40,943 bases of DNA, taken from Heyndrickxia coagulans DSM 1 = ATCC 7050. Lineage in GTDB: Bacteria; Bacillota; Bacilli; Bacillales; Bacillaceae_C. Under the pieces are notes generated by a model. That model worked only from the letters and a program-made list of their open reading frames with translations, made no database searches and was not told where the DNA came from. Location of the stretch: contig NZ_ALAS01000006.1 of assembly GCF_000290615.1 (NCBI RefSeq), forward strand, positions 1-40,943, given 5' to 3'. Of the stretch, positions 16,920 through 25,407 are shown piece by piece. The position numbers and the translations under genes were made by a program. The stretch's first letter is position 1. Every line of letters starts with the position of its first letter.

Positions 16920-17460
16920 TGATGTTTGTCATCAGGTAAGAGCTTTTGTTGGTTCGTCTGCTTTGTGCAGGCGTTTTTTTATGGCCGGAGACGTGGAGGC
17001 CTTAAGCATTTATTAAGTTTCGGCAGGTATCTTTTTCTTTGCAAGAGAGCTTACAACCTACTTTTTTCATATGCCCCTTTTTTAGGCCGCCGCCCTTGTG
17101 CAGGCGGTTTTTTTCTGGGCATAGTGGGCAAGCCTGCCTCTTTTCGGAATTTCGGCCTGTTAAGGTTGTTTTAAGCTTTCGGCGTTATCCTTTTTCTTGT
17201 AATCAGGCAAGATGAAAATCCGGCTTGCTTTTTCATCCATGTTAACCCCCTTTTTTGGCCGTCTGCTTTGTGCAGGCGGTTTTTTTCTGGGCAAAGTGGG
17301 CAAGCCTGCCTCTTTTCGGAATTTCGGCCTGTTAAGATTGTTTTAAGCTTTCGGCGTTATCCTTTTTCTTGTAATCAGGCAAGATGAAAATCCGGCTTGC
17401 TTTTTCATCCATGTTAACCCCCTTTTTTGGCCGTCTGCTTTGTGCAGGCGGTTTTTTTGG
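16920..17460 (+). repeat. 172-bp tandem repeat, each unit ending in a terminator
   Basis: Two nearly identical 172-bp units (17101-17272 and 17273-17444) share, among others, the segments GGGCAAGCCTGCC, AAGCTTTCGGCG and TGTAATCAGGCAAGATG. A degenerate older copy covers about 16920-17100. Each unit ends in CCGTCTGC/GCAGGCGG followed by seven T, a strong plus-strand terminator that occurs at about 16950-16976, 17090-17113, 17260-17285 and 17432-17458. No plus-strand gene precedes them, so the series would end unknown transcripts, possibly small RNAs. No promoter is clear inside the unit and no frame has a ribosome site. Confidence 0.8.
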
Positions 17461-17573
17461 TTAAGGATTTTGAACAATTATAGCAGCTAATCCCCTCTGT
17501 ATCTTTGATTTAGTGGGAGTTAGCCGTTCTTGGGATCCGAACCCCACCGTTTCCACTCTTCCCTCATCTATGG

Positions 17574-17614
17574 AAAAAGCCTGCCCCCCTAATCAGAGGG
17601 TCAGGCTCTTTTTT
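17574..17614 (-). terminator. Bidirectional terminator at the end of the DedA gene
   Basis: AGCCTG (17578-17583) and CAGGCT (17602-17607) with inner CCCTCTGATTAGGGGG pairing form the stem. There is an A-run on the left and a T-run on the right. It overlaps the stop codon of the DedA gene. Confidence 0.75.
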
Positions 17615-18200
17615 TCTTGCGGTACATCGAGTAAGCGATATAAAGCACAATGATGATGATCGCGATAATGGTAACCGGCTTGACATAAGGAGCCGCGACG
17701 TCATCAATTTGTGCCCAGTTTGATGCGAGACGTTCACCGAGAAAGATAAACAGCACCGCCCAAGGAATGGTCGCAAGCAGCGTGAAAAAAATAAATTTGA
17801 AATACGACATTTTGGCAATGCCGGCCGGGATCGATATGGCCTGGCGGATGACCGGGATGAAACGGCCTGTAAAAATAACGCCGGCGCCGTACTTGTTGAA
17901 CCATTCTTCCGCGAGATCGAGATGCCTTTCGTGAATCAGCAAATATTTGCCGTACTTTAGCAGGAACGGGCGCCCGCCGTATGCACCGATCCAGTATAAA
18001 ATCAGTTGGGCAATCAAAATGCCGAGTGTGCCTGCTGCAATGGCCCCAAAATAATTGATCTCTCCGCGGGAAATTAAATAACCTGCATAGGCAAGGACAA
18101 TCTCGCTCGGGATAATCTCAATCGCAAGCCCGAGTGCAACACCGAAGTAACCCAGATCAGCGAGTGCTGTTAAAATTTGTGTGACAAAATCTGAGAACAT
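17601..18200 (-). CDS. DedA-family membrane protein
   Basis: This 199-residue protein of the DedA/VTT family is thought to recycle undecaprenyl phosphate or other lipids across the membrane. It shows the acidic re-entrant segment (EIIPSEIVLAYAGYL, residues about 28-42), the second re-entrant loop with Arg (FTGRFIPVIRQAISIPAGIAKM, about 110-131) and a C-terminal helix with a basic tail. It follows a second DedA gene in the same direction with a 31-bp gap, so the pair is probably co-transcribed. Confidence 0.9.
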   Translation of the reverse strand: MFSDFVTQILTALADLGYFGVALGLAIEIIPSEIVLAYAGYLISRGEINYFGAIAAGTLGILIAQLILYWIGAYGGRPFLLKYGKYLLIHERHLDLAEEWFNKYGAGVIFTGRFIPVIRQAISIPAGIAKMSYFKFIFFTLLATIPWAVLFIFLGERLASNWAQIDDVAAPYVKPVTIIAIIIIVLYIAYSMYRKKKRA

Positions 18201-18231
18201 GTTTCCCCTCCAACATTTGCTTTCTTATCCA

Positions 18232-19506
18232 TCATATCATACGGAAAATTTCCAGCAATAAAATATTTAAGCCAAGCCAGACGCCACCGAAAACGTAACC
18301 GCCCGCAATGTTGCTCGGCACTTCAAGGCTGAAATAAATATGGCTGACAGCTGCGAACAACAGAACAGCTAAAAGAAGCACATCCATAAACGTATGGACC
18401 CAAAACATCTCAGCGTGCCGGACGACGAGATATGTAAAATAGCCGTAAATGATCAGAATCATCATCGCCTGGTCGCTCGGAAAAGAGAAGACAAAGTGGG
18501 AAAACGTCGGAATTTCCGTTTCCGTCATACGGTGGAACACTTCATGCAGCACGTTTTGATAGAGTTCCCCGCCGATTGTAACAAGCAGCATAATCAAAAA
18601 TTCGTGCGTGCGGTCTTTGCCTTTCCAAATGATCCAAAGTACCGACAACACCATGACGAGAATGAGCGCTTGCCGCGAGCTGAGCGCCAGCATTCCTTTC
18701 AAGGCGCCTGCCCAATGGTGTTTGAACAAAAGCGATACGATTAAAGCGGTCACCTCGTTGAAGTCGCTGAAATCTTCGCTGAAAAGGTTTTGAACCATTG
18801 TGATCATTAACACAATCAAAAGCAATGTCGCCAGCGTGGTGCCGATGATCACAAACTCGGCGCGCACCCGGCTGCGGAAAATCAGGAAAAGACGCCGGAG
18901 CACCGCCATCATTACCCAGAAAATCTGCTTATGGAAATAGCGGAACACATAATACGCGATGATTAAACCGGCGCTTACAATGCCTCCAATGACGAGATAT
19001 TTTTTCACAGCTTCGTGGAACTGCTCCCACTGCGGGCCAAGCAGCTTCCCGAGGGAGATAAACGTGCTTGTCCAAATCAAAGCGCCGGAATAGGCAAAAA
19101 TGGCAAATGACCGGAATGGCAGTTTCGTAATTCCGGAAAAATAGCCGGTGATGTGGCGGACACCTGGTATAAAATACGCGACGAGAAGCAATTTATTCCC
19201 GTATTTATTAAACCAGCGCGATTGTTTTTCAAGCTGTGCCGGGCCAAGATGGATAAAATGGCCGTATTTATGTAAAAACGGGCCGCCGAGCCGCTGCCCG
19301 ATAAAATAAGCCGTTGTCATGCCGGCAGATGTCCCGGTGGCGGCAATGAGGATGCTCAAAATCCAGTTCAGCTGCCCCTGGTGCACCATATAACCGGCGT
19401 AGCTCATCAACACTTCGCCTGGAAGCGGAACTGCAATCATTTCAAGCAGAAGTGCCAAAAGCAGCACAATATATCCATATTGATCGACGTAGGATGTCAC
19501 CGACAT
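18232..19506 (-). CDS. DedA domain fused to a degenerate PAP2-like domain
   Basis: The N-terminal 190 residues form a DedA/VTT domain (EMIAVPLPGEVLMSYAGY, then FIPGVRHITGYFSGITK). The C-terminal half (about 220-424) has the fold order of membrane PAP2 phosphatases but altered active-site motifs. PSGH is FPSDQA (about 342-347), the SR-x5-H-x3-D motif is SHIYFSLEVPSN (about 388-399, with Arg to His, His to Glu and Asp to Asn), and the K-x6-RP motif is reduced to FHRM. It is therefore probably not a phosphatase by the usual mechanism. The ATG at 19506 has GAGAGGG upstream; the frame extends to 19533 without a ribosome site. A role in undecaprenyl lipid handling is inferred from the DedA half. 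Confidence 0.8.
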   Translation of the reverse strand: MSVTSYVDQYGYIVLLLALLLEMIAVPLPGEVLMSYAGYMVHQGQLNWILSILIAATGTSAGMTTAYFIGQRLGGPFLHKYGHFIHLGPAQLEKQSRWFNKYGNKLLLVAYFIPGVRHITGYFSGITKLPFRSFAIFAYSGALIWTSTFISLGKLLGPQWEQFHEAVKKYLVIGGIVSAGLIIAYYVFRYFHKQIFWVMMAVLRRLFLIFRSRVRAEFVIIGTTLATLLLIVLMITMVQNLFSEDFSDFNEVTALIVSLLFKHHWAGALKGMLALSSRQALILVMVLSVLWIIWKGKDRTHEFLIMLLVTIGGELYQNVLHEVFHRMTETEIPTFSHFVFSFPSDQAMMILIIYGYFTYLVVRHAEMFWVHTFMDVLLLAVLLFAAVSHIYFSLEVPSNIAGGYVFGGVWLGLNILLLEIFRMI

Positions 19507-20231
19507 TTGTATCCCTCTCTTAAACGGCGTCAATGAAAACGACCGCTTTTGTTTGCAAAAAGTTCACCCCGCTTACAGCCATTTTCGGGCATCAGGCGGA
19601 GGTTTGTCAAAAAGGTTAAGACTTGGTATTTGTCCTATTTTAGGATAGGCACTTCGCAGGGAATCATTCAGTTTTAAAACCAGCTTTCTTCCCCAGGACA
19701 GGCGCGTTTTTTACACCCGTTTTGCGTCAAGTCGGGTATGGCGTTTTCTGCTTTCGGCTGCTATTCACCAGGCCTTGGGGAATTTTTTACATGAGCTTAT
19801 TGGTTCGGTTTCCGTATTTTGCCAGGGAACCTTCAAGATTCAGTGTTTTATTTTCAAACTCATTTTATCCGCTTTCGGCCGCTATGCTTCACCCGGATCC
19901 GTATGATTTTTACACCTGTCAATCTTATTCGGGATTGGAAAGTTCACAACCTCCTTGTTGTTTTCGGCCAGGAAATTACATTTGCGGGTGAACGGGGGTT
20001 AGAAGAGGGCTTGATTGACCAAGTCCATTTTAACAGATTTTTGAAAGAAGCCTCCCATCCTCATGGCCAAAGTGCAGGCGGGAGATGACTTCAAGCGTTC
20101 GCCTGACTGGTCACATTTGGCAATCGCAATTGCTGTCTGTCTTCAGGATGGTGTACCGAATTGCCGGTTTTCGCTGCGGTTTGATGGCTGAAAATTTGAG
20201 AGCCATTTTTCCACGTTCCCATAAAACTTGT
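19507..20231. other. Gene-free stretch with decayed appearance
   Basis: More than 700 bp hold overlapping short frames without ribosome sites. GCTTTCGGC followed by GCTAT occurs twice (about 19751 and 19872) in similar contexts, suggesting an old duplication or degenerate repeat. No terminator, promoter or known family was recognised. Confidence 0.4.
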
Positions 20232-20294
20232 TCAGGGCTTGAAGTATTGGTAGCCGGCAAAGCCTACAGCTGTATAGAAAAGTAATTTTTTCAC
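20232..20294 (-). CDS. Candidate 20-residue membrane peptide
   Basis: A GTG at 20294 preceded by GGGAGG at 8 nt opens a 20-codon frame encoding MKKLLFYTAVGFAGYQYFKP, a positively charged start followed by a single hydrophobic stretch. The ribosome site is as good as any in the window, which is why I report it although it is too short for standard gene calling. After the stop the same frame stays open for about 46 more codons without recognisable content, so it may instead be the remnant of a longer gene. I do not recognise a family. Confidence 0.35.
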   Translation of the reverse strand: MKKLLFYTAVGFAGYQYFKP

Positions 20295-20572
20295 CTTAAA
20301 AACCTCCCTTTCTTTACTCCCTTTATTTTATATGAAAATTCAATGGATTGGAAGAACTTTACCCGGACAGGACTTATCGGAGCATTTCCTTTTTCGTTTT
20401 TTGTTTGGAGGCGGCACTGTTTCACTGAGCATTTCATCCCATTTTTTCCCGGGGATTTTTCGGTTCGTATGGGGCCATTTCCGTCCCGTTTTTGCCTGTC
20501 GCGGGTTTGCCGGCTTTTCCGCCGAACACAGCATTTCCCCTGGATATTTTTACAACAGGGATTGTTAGCTAG

Positions 20573-20585
20573 TTACTTTTAGTAA
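20573..20585. promoter_or_regulatory. Operator palindrome of the hxlR gene
   Basis: TTACTTTTAGTAA is TTAC-N5-GTAA with outer symmetry TTACT/AGTAA. It sits where the -35 element would be, 14 bp before a TATAAT at 20600-20605. Its complement differs at one base from the site in front of yceI. Confidence 0.6.
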
Positions 20586-20671
20586 GTTTACAATTCATGT
20601 ATAATGGTTAAAAAGGCTTTTGTTGATATAGCCCCGGAATGCAGGGTTGATGAGAAAGGTGCGTTTCAAAA

Positions 20672-20995
20672 ATGGGAAACCAAAGTTTATGTCCGCGTTT
20701 CGAAAAGGCGTTTCAGCTATTGGGAAAACGCTGGGTTGGCGTGATTATCCGTGTCCTGTCTGATGGGCCGATGCGGTTTAACGAAATGGCGGAGCGTATC
20801 CCGCATATCAGCCAGAAGGTGCTTTCGGAACGGCTGAAGGAGCTGGAAGACCAGGGCATCCTTGTGCGGGAAGTGTACCCGGAAAGCCCTGTCCGGATTG
20901 AATACCGGCTGACGGAAAAAGGCGAGGCCATCAAACCGGTCCTTGATGAAGTGCAAAGTTGGGCAGACAAATGGGTTGATCTTGAAAGTGAATGA
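20672..20995 (+). CDS. HxlR-family redox-type regulator (YodB/CatR-like)
   Basis: This is a 107-residue winged-helix repressor. The start MGNQSLCPRFEKAFQLLGKRW and the continuation DGPMRFNEMAERIPHISQKVLSERLKELE closely follow B. subtilis YodB, which senses quinones and diamide through a single N-terminal Cys; here that is Cys7, the only Cys in the protein. The recognition helix is around SQKVLSERLKEL, the wing around SPVRIEYRLTEKG. It is monocistronic, with a palindrome over its own promoter (autoregulation). YodB in B. subtilis represses azoreductase and nitroreductase genes. Likely targets in this window are itself and yceI, based on shared sites. Confidence 0.85.
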   Translation: MGNQSLCPRFEKAFQLLGKRWVGVIIRVLSDGPMRFNEMAERIPHISQKVLSERLKELEDQGILVREVYPESPVRIEYRLTEKGEAIKPVLDEVQSWADKWVDLESE

Positions 20996-20997
20996 TA

Positions 20998-21041
20998 AAA
21001 GGGGTTGCTTCCATTCTCTGGAGCAGCCCCCTTGTTTTTTT
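20998..21041. terminator. Convergent terminator between hxlR and the DUF1648 gene
   Basis: AAGGGG-TTGCT pairs with AGCA-GCCCC, followed by seven T on the plus strand; the A-run on the left serves the minus strand. It lies between two convergent genes. Confidence 0.8.
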
Positions 21042-22125
21042 AAGAAAAGAAAACAGCAAGCAAAAGCGGAATCAGAATGATAAGCCCGATGATGGCCCAG
21101 CCTGCCGGATGCGCAAGGTTCAGGGTCCAGCCGCTTCCGAACCTTTTTTCCACCCATAAAGAAGGATCGTTGCGGTTGAAGTAAAAAACACCGAGTTTCC
21201 AATACGCATCGTCATCATACTGGAAGCGGCCCTGAACGGCACCATTGCCCACGCGGATGCGGCTGCCGCCCTGCCCGGTGGTAACCGAGAGCACGACCGC
21301 CCCGGCCACAATCAACAATACCGCGCCCATGCCCCCGTATGAAAGCAAGAAGATCGGGACCGGCACAATAAAGGAAAGCTGAATCGCAAAAAACAGTAAA
21401 ATGAGAAGCAGGCCTGCGATGATCATAAATGCTGACCATCTGCGCCGGAAACGGACATTTTGCTCGAGGGAAGTTTCCGGATTGGCGGCATTGAGCTGCT
21501 GCTTGCTTTTGGCAATCATTGTATTCAGCCAAATGAACAAGATGAGCAAAAGCAGCTGGACAGTTGGCAGTTCGAACACGCTCCGGTACGATTTTTCCAC
21601 CCAGTCTGTCGGTGTACCGTTAAAATCGTAATGCATCGCAATCCGGTCCGGAATCCGCCCGTAGCACAACCATGTCACCAGGAAAGTGGCTGCTGTCACG
21701 CTTGCATGGATCAGAAACCATGCGTTGGAAAAAATGAGTTTCTGGCTCCGGAATTTCGGGTCGACCATGACCGCCTGCTTTTTCCCGGTTGCCCAGTTCC
21801 GTGCCGCCTTGACCGCTTTCATTTTCCGGTGAAAATAAAGATAGATGAGAAAATCGCCGGCAATGTCGGCAAAGACTTCGAGAGCGAAACCGGTTTGAAG
21901 CAACCGGCTTGTGCGCACGGCCATGAGCAAAGCGGCTGCCAGAAGGATACTGAAGGCAATAATGGCTGCGGCGTATTGTTTTCTTAGTTTTTTCAGTTCA
22001 GGATCCGGGTAGGCTTCTTCCGGGATGGTGACCCCGAAACTTTCCGTTCTTCTTGTGATATACGGTGTCACTGCCATCATGGCGGCAACCAGTCCGAAAA
22101 AGATCAATACGATTACGGTTTCCAT
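21040..22125 (-). CDS. DUF1648/DUF5808-type membrane protein
   Basis: A membrane protein of 361 residues with about seven hydrophobic segments. The central region contains the DUF1648 signature (IPDRIAMHYDFNGTPTDWVEKS, about 160-181) also found in SdpI-type immunity proteins. The C-terminus carries YWKLGVFYFNRNDPSLWVEKRFGSGWTLN, typical of the DUF5808 segment. It overlaps the GntR gene by 13 bp, a fixed pairing in Bacilli suggesting a regulator-effector unit for envelope stress or immunity to a peptide. The ATG at 22125 has GGTGGGAG upstream; the longer frame to 22167 lacks one. The biochemical function is unknown. Confidence 0.8.
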   Translation of the reverse strand: METVIVLIFFGLVAAMMAVTPYITRRTESFGVTIPEEAYPDPELKKLRKQYAAAIIAFSILLAAALLMAVRTSRLLQTGFALEVFADIAGDFLIYLYFHRKMKAVKAARNWATGKKQAVMVDPKFRSQKLIFSNAWFLIHASVTAATFLVTWLCYGRIPDRIAMHYDFNGTPTDWVEKSYRSVFELPTVQLLLLILFIWLNTMIAKSKQQLNAANPETSLEQNVRFRRRWSAFMIIAGLLLILLFFAIQLSFIVPVPIFLLSYGGMGAVLLIVAGAVVLSVTTGQGGSRIRVGNGAVQGRFQYDDDAYWKLGVFYFNRNDPSLWVEKRFGSGWTLNLAHPAGWAIIGLIILIPLLLAVFFS

Positions 22126-22514
22126 TGTTCTCCCACCTTTTGAATATCGTTGTATAGCTTTTCGCACATTTTTAAAAAATGCTTGTCGTCCAGGCCGCGG
22201 CAGATCGCTTCGCTGATAAGCGGGCGCAGTTTTTCCGCAAGGCTTTCAAGATACGGTTCATCGGCCGGGGGCATCTGTTCAGGCTGGATGACAACCCCCT
22301 TTTGCCGGTGGATCTGGATAAAACCTTCCTGCTTCAGGATTTGGTAGGCTTTATTAACCGTGTGCATGTTGACGCCGAGGTCGGATGCCATCGCCCTCAC
22401 GGATGGAAGCGAATCGCCCGGTGCCAGCTCTTTTGACGCAATGCCTTCAATGATGCTGTTGTGCAGCTGCTGGTAGATAGGAACATCAGACTCAAGATCG
22501 ATTTTAATGAGCAT
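22113..22514 (-). CDS. GntR-family regulator (YtrA-like subfamily)
   Basis: A 133-residue protein with an N-terminal GntR winged helix (PIYQQLHNSIIEGIASKELAPGDSLPSVRAMASDLGVNMHTVNKAYQILKQEGFIQ). A short C-terminal tail replaces a ligand-binding domain, as in the YtrA subfamily that controls membrane transporters. I prefer the ATG at 22514 (MLIKIDLES), the usual N-terminus, over upstream ATGs a few codons away. An inverted repeat at its promoter is a likely autoregulatory operator, and the downstream overlapping membrane gene is the likely target. Confidence 0.88.
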   Translation of the reverse strand: MLIKIDLESDVPIYQQLHNSIIEGIASKELAPGDSLPSVRAMASDLGVNMHTVNKAYQILKQEGFIQIHRQKGVVIQPEQMPPADEPYLESLAEKLRPLISEAICRGLDDKHFLKMCEKLYNDIQKVGEQWKP

Positions 22515-22543
22515 GAACATCATCTCTTTTATTTGGGTTATTT

Positions 22544-22562
22544 GTTATATATAATGTATAAC
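22544..22562. promoter_or_regulatory. Candidate GntR operator
   Basis: GTTATA (22544-22549) and TATAAC (22557-22562) are exact inverted repeats 7 bp apart, 30 bp ahead of the gntR start. The spacing is typical of YtrA-type half sites. Confidence 0.55.
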
Positions 22563-22868
22563 AGTTAACACAAAAAAACAAGGGATATTTGGTTTGTTTT
22601 TCTTTTTTTCGGCCTGGGATATAGAAGGCAAAAAATGGCGAGACACTGCGAATGGTGGTGTCTCGCCGTTTTTATGTTTGCCTCGGGCCACTTTTTTTCG
22701 TTTTTTAACTTAGACTGCTGCAAGTTTTTCATCCTGGGCAGGGCTAACGAACCAATATTTTCGTTATAAGTTAACGCAGACCGCAGCTTAGGTATAGGAA
22801 GCCGCCCAAATTTTGAAATCGGCACCCCGCAGAGCAATTGCAAACGGCTTATTCAAGAAAAAAGCGGG
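22563..22868. other. Gene-free stretch with one dispersed hairpin repeat
   Basis: Apart from the repeated hairpin at 22630-22673 I see nothing here; the single 92-codon frame lacks a ribosome site. Confidence 0.5.
22630..22673. repeat. Dispersed terminator-like hairpin, copy 1
   Basis: GGCGAGACAC and GTGTCTCGCC form an exact 10-bp stem around TGCGAATGGTG, with an A-run before and a T-run after. A near-identical copy lies inverted at 38683-38730. Confidence 0.8.
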
Positions 22869-22899
22869 AAAAAAAAGAGGAACCTCGGGACGGGTTCCC
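22869..22899 (-). terminator. Terminator of the amino-acid ABC operon
   Basis: On the minus strand GGAACC and GGTTCC form the stem, followed by CTCTTTTTTTT. It touches the stop of the last permease gene. Confidence 0.85.
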
Positions 22900-23607
22900 C
22901 TAGAGCAGATTTTCTGTTGTGTTCACAAGCTGTTTGGCAGCGGAGCGGTCCGGGTCGAGGCGTTTTTCGAGCCGGCGCGCGAGAATGGAAAGCAAGTAGT
23001 TGACAACAAAATACATAAAAGCTGCCATGAGCAGAATCGGGATGATGTATTTTGATCCGCCTTCCCCGTTATAAATCCCTTTTGCATTATGCAACAGTTC
23101 CGGCAGCGAGATGATGATTGCAAGCGAAGTGTCTTTTAACAGTGAGATGAACTGACTCACGAGCGGCGGGATCATTTTTTTCAAAGCCTGCGGCAAGATA
23201 ATGTACCACAGCGTTTGGATATAACTGAGGCCTGACGAACGGGCAGCTTCGATCTGGCCTTTTGGGATGGCGTTCAGGCCGCCGCGCACAATTTCAGCGA
23301 TCATCGCGGATTCGAACACCGTCAGCGCCGAAATGGCTGCAGCCGTGACGCTCATTTTCACGCCAACTTCCGGCAAGGCAAAATATGTAAAGAAAATAAT
23401 CAAAATCAGCGGCAGGTTCCGGGTGATTTCCACAATAAGTGCCACGATTGGCGATAAAACCGGGATTTTGGCGTAACGCAAGATGCCGAGGATACAGCCG
23501 ATGAGAAAGCTCAGCACGATTGCAACAAAAGCCACTTCCAATGTTACCGCAAAACCCTTTAGCAAATAAGCCAGGTTTCCGCTTGAATAAGCTCCGGCAA
23601 AATCCAT
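22900..23607 (-). CDS. Polar amino-acid ABC transporter permease (second permease, GlnP-like)
   Basis: A 235-residue inner-membrane permease of the HisMQ type. It has about five helices and the ABC-contact loop EAARSSGLSYIQTLWYIILPQALKKMIPP (EAA motif). It forms a heterodimer with the product of the preceding gene. The ATG at 23607 has AAAGGAGGG upstream; a longer frame to 23673 would overlap the upstream gene. It is the last gene of a four-gene operon ordered ATPase, binding protein, permease, permease, the same order as B. subtilis glnQHMP. Confidence 0.9.
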   Translation of the reverse strand: MDFAGAYSSGNLAYLLKGFAVTLEVAFVAIVLSFLIGCILGILRYAKIPVLSPIVALIVEITRNLPLILIIFFTYFALPEVGVKMSVTAAAISALTVFESAMIAEIVRGGLNAIPKGQIEAARSSGLSYIQTLWYIILPQALKKMIPPLVSQFISLLKDTSLAIIISLPELLHNAKGIYNGEGGSKYIIPILLMAAFMYFVVNYLLSILARRLEKRLDPDRSAAKQLVNTTENLL

Positions 23608-23632
23608 CACATTTCCCTCCTTTAAATATGAT

Positions 23633-24286
23633 TCAACTGCTTCTGGCCAGCCGGCGTTCAAGATAGTTGACAAGCAGGCTGAGCGGGATCGTCAGAATGA
23701 GATAAAACATGCCGACGAAAATATACGTATCAAAAGTGACCCATGTTTTTTCATGAATGAGATCGGCGTAATACATGAGGTCGAGTCCCGCAAAAACGCC
23801 GAGGATCGAAGAGTTTTTGACCAGGTTCAGGAATTGGTTGCCGATCGGCGGAATGACGATTTTGATTGCCTGCGGGAGGACGACGTAACGCATCGCCTGG
23901 ATATACGTCAAACCGGTTGACCGTGCGGCTTCAAGCTGGCCCTTGTCCACCGATTGAATGCCGGCACGCACGGCTTCCGCAATAAAAGCGGCAGTGTAAA
24001 TGGAGAGCGCAATGGTGCCCGCGATAAAGCCGCTTAAATTAATATGAAAATAGCTGAGCCCGTTATAGAAAAAGAACCCGGTCAGGATTAACGGAATATT
24101 GCGGACGACTTCGACGTAGACTGCGCCGATAAAATTCAGCAGTTTCACGGGGGCCAGCCTGAACACGGCAATGATGTTGCCGAGAATGAAACTGGCGGCA
24201 AGGCCGATGATGCTGATTTTAATCGTATTGACAAAACCTTTCATGTATAAGTCGATATTGTCGGTGAGGATGGAAAAATCGAGCAC
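23633..24286 (-). CDS. Polar amino-acid ABC transporter permease (first permease, GlnM-like)
   Basis: A 217-residue HisMQ-type permease with an EAA loop (LEAARSTGLTYIQAMRYVVLPQAIKIVIPP) and about five helices. The start is GTG at 24286 with AAAGGAGTG 7-8 nt upstream. It lies 25 bp before the second permease gene. The pair would form the membrane channel for the substrate delivered by the lipoprotein encoded upstream. Confidence 0.9.
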   Translation of the reverse strand: MLDFSILTDNIDLYMKGFVNTIKISIIGLAASFILGNIIAVFRLAPVKLLNFIGAVYVEVVRNIPLILTGFFFYNGLSYFHINLSGFIAGTIALSIYTAAFIAEAVRAGIQSVDKGQLEAARSTGLTYIQAMRYVVLPQAIKIVIPPIGNQFLNLVKNSSILGVFAGLDLMYYADLIHEKTWVTFDTYIFVGMFYLILTIPLSLLVNYLERRLARSS

Positions 24287-24315
24287 GCTGTTTCACTCCT
24301 TTGCGGTTTAATCAG

Positions 24316-24346
24316 GAGAAAGGGATGGGCGATTTTGCCCACCCCT
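24316..24346 (-). terminator. Intra-operon hairpin after the binding-protein gene
   Basis: On the minus strand GGGGTGGGC pairs with GCCCATCCC (one wobble) without a good T-run. Such stems after binding-protein genes usually stabilise the upstream message and lower permease expression. Confidence 0.5.
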
Positions 24347-24351
24347 TATCC

Positions 24352-25161
24352 TTATTCTTTGATCCATTTGTTTTTGATTTTGTCGTATTCCCCGCTGTCT
24401 TTCAGTTCTTTCAAAGCTTTGTTGACGGCTTTTACGAGTTTCGTATTGCCTTTTTTCATCGCGATGCCATACGGTTCATTTGTGAATGTCCCGCCAACGA
24501 CTTGATAGTTCGGATCCTGGGCAGCCATGCCGTAAAGGATCGAGTTGTCGGTTGTCAGCGCATCCCCTTTTCCGGATTTCAAAGCCGTGAACGCCTCCTG
24601 ATAGTTTTCATATTCCAGCACTTGCGTATCCGGTGCGGCTTTCTTGACGTTGTCCCCGGAAGTTGCACCTTTTACTGTCAATACTTTTGTGCCTTTTGTC
24701 AAATCTTTGACGCTTTTAATCTTGCTGCCTTTTTTCACAAGGAGCGACTGGCCGGCATCAAAGTAAACATCCGAGAAGTCCACCACTTTTTTCCGGTCCG
24801 GCGTGATCGTCATGGTCGCGACAACCATGTCAACATCGCCGTTTTGCAGCATCGGAATCCGGGTTTTCGATGTAACTTCTTTCAGTTCGACTTTGACTTT
24901 GTCACCGAAAATTTTCTTGGAAATTGCTTTTGCGATGTCTACATCAAAGCCTTCCACTTTTCCGGTTTTCGGGTCTTTGTAGCCAAATAGATATGTATCA
25001 TATTTGACTCCGACGACCAATTTCCCTCTGTCTTCGATTTTTTTGATCGGATCATCGCTTGCAGAGCCGCCTGTCGTTTTTGATTTGCCACAGCCTGCGA
25101 CCAGTGCTGCTGCCAAAACAAAAATTAATCCTGTTGCTAACCATTTTTTTACTTTTCCCAT
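24352..25161 (-). CDS. Amino-acid ABC transporter substrate-binding lipoprotein (GlnH-like)
   Basis: A 269-residue type-3 solute-binding protein. It has a lipoprotein signal with lipobox LVAGC (Cys24), a flexible Ser/Gly linker, then the domain starting GKLVVGVKYDTYLFGYKDP. It contains the family signature GFDVDIAKAI and DMVVATMTITPDRKKVVDFS. It captures a polar amino acid, probably glutamine, glutamate or aspartate, outside the membrane; the exact ligand cannot be read. AAAGGGGGA precedes the ATG. A 460-bp gap with repeats separates it from the ATPase gene, which is unusual for this operon type. Confidence 0.92.
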   Translation of the reverse strand: MGKVKKWLATGLIFVLAAALVAGCGKSKTTGGSASDDPIKKIEDRGKLVVGVKYDTYLFGYKDPKTGKVEGFDVDIAKAISKKIFGDKVKVELKEVTSKTRIPMLQNGDVDMVVATMTITPDRKKVVDFSDVYFDAGQSLLVKKGSKIKSVKDLTKGTKVLTVKGATSGDNVKKAAPDTQVLEYENYQEAFTALKSGKGDALTTDNSILYGMAAQDPNYQVVGGTFTNEPYGIAMKKGNTKLVKAVNKALKELKDSGEYDKIKNKWIKE

Positions 25162-25407
25162 TTGAATCCCCCTTTTTTATTTATGGCCACCGCGAAAGCA
25201 AGCGCTTTGCGGAAGTCCCCAATGATGAATGATTTTGTGCTGGTGCTGCCTTTGGATGAAGCCCGGGTATTCCCGCGGGCCGAACCTGCGGATGACGCAC
25301 GCGCAATTCCCTGGCTTATGGCCGCTGCTCCCACGCGCCATCCCCGGATACGAATGTATATGCAGATGCAGATGGTTTATGACCGCGACGGGTACCGGCT
25401 TTCCGGC

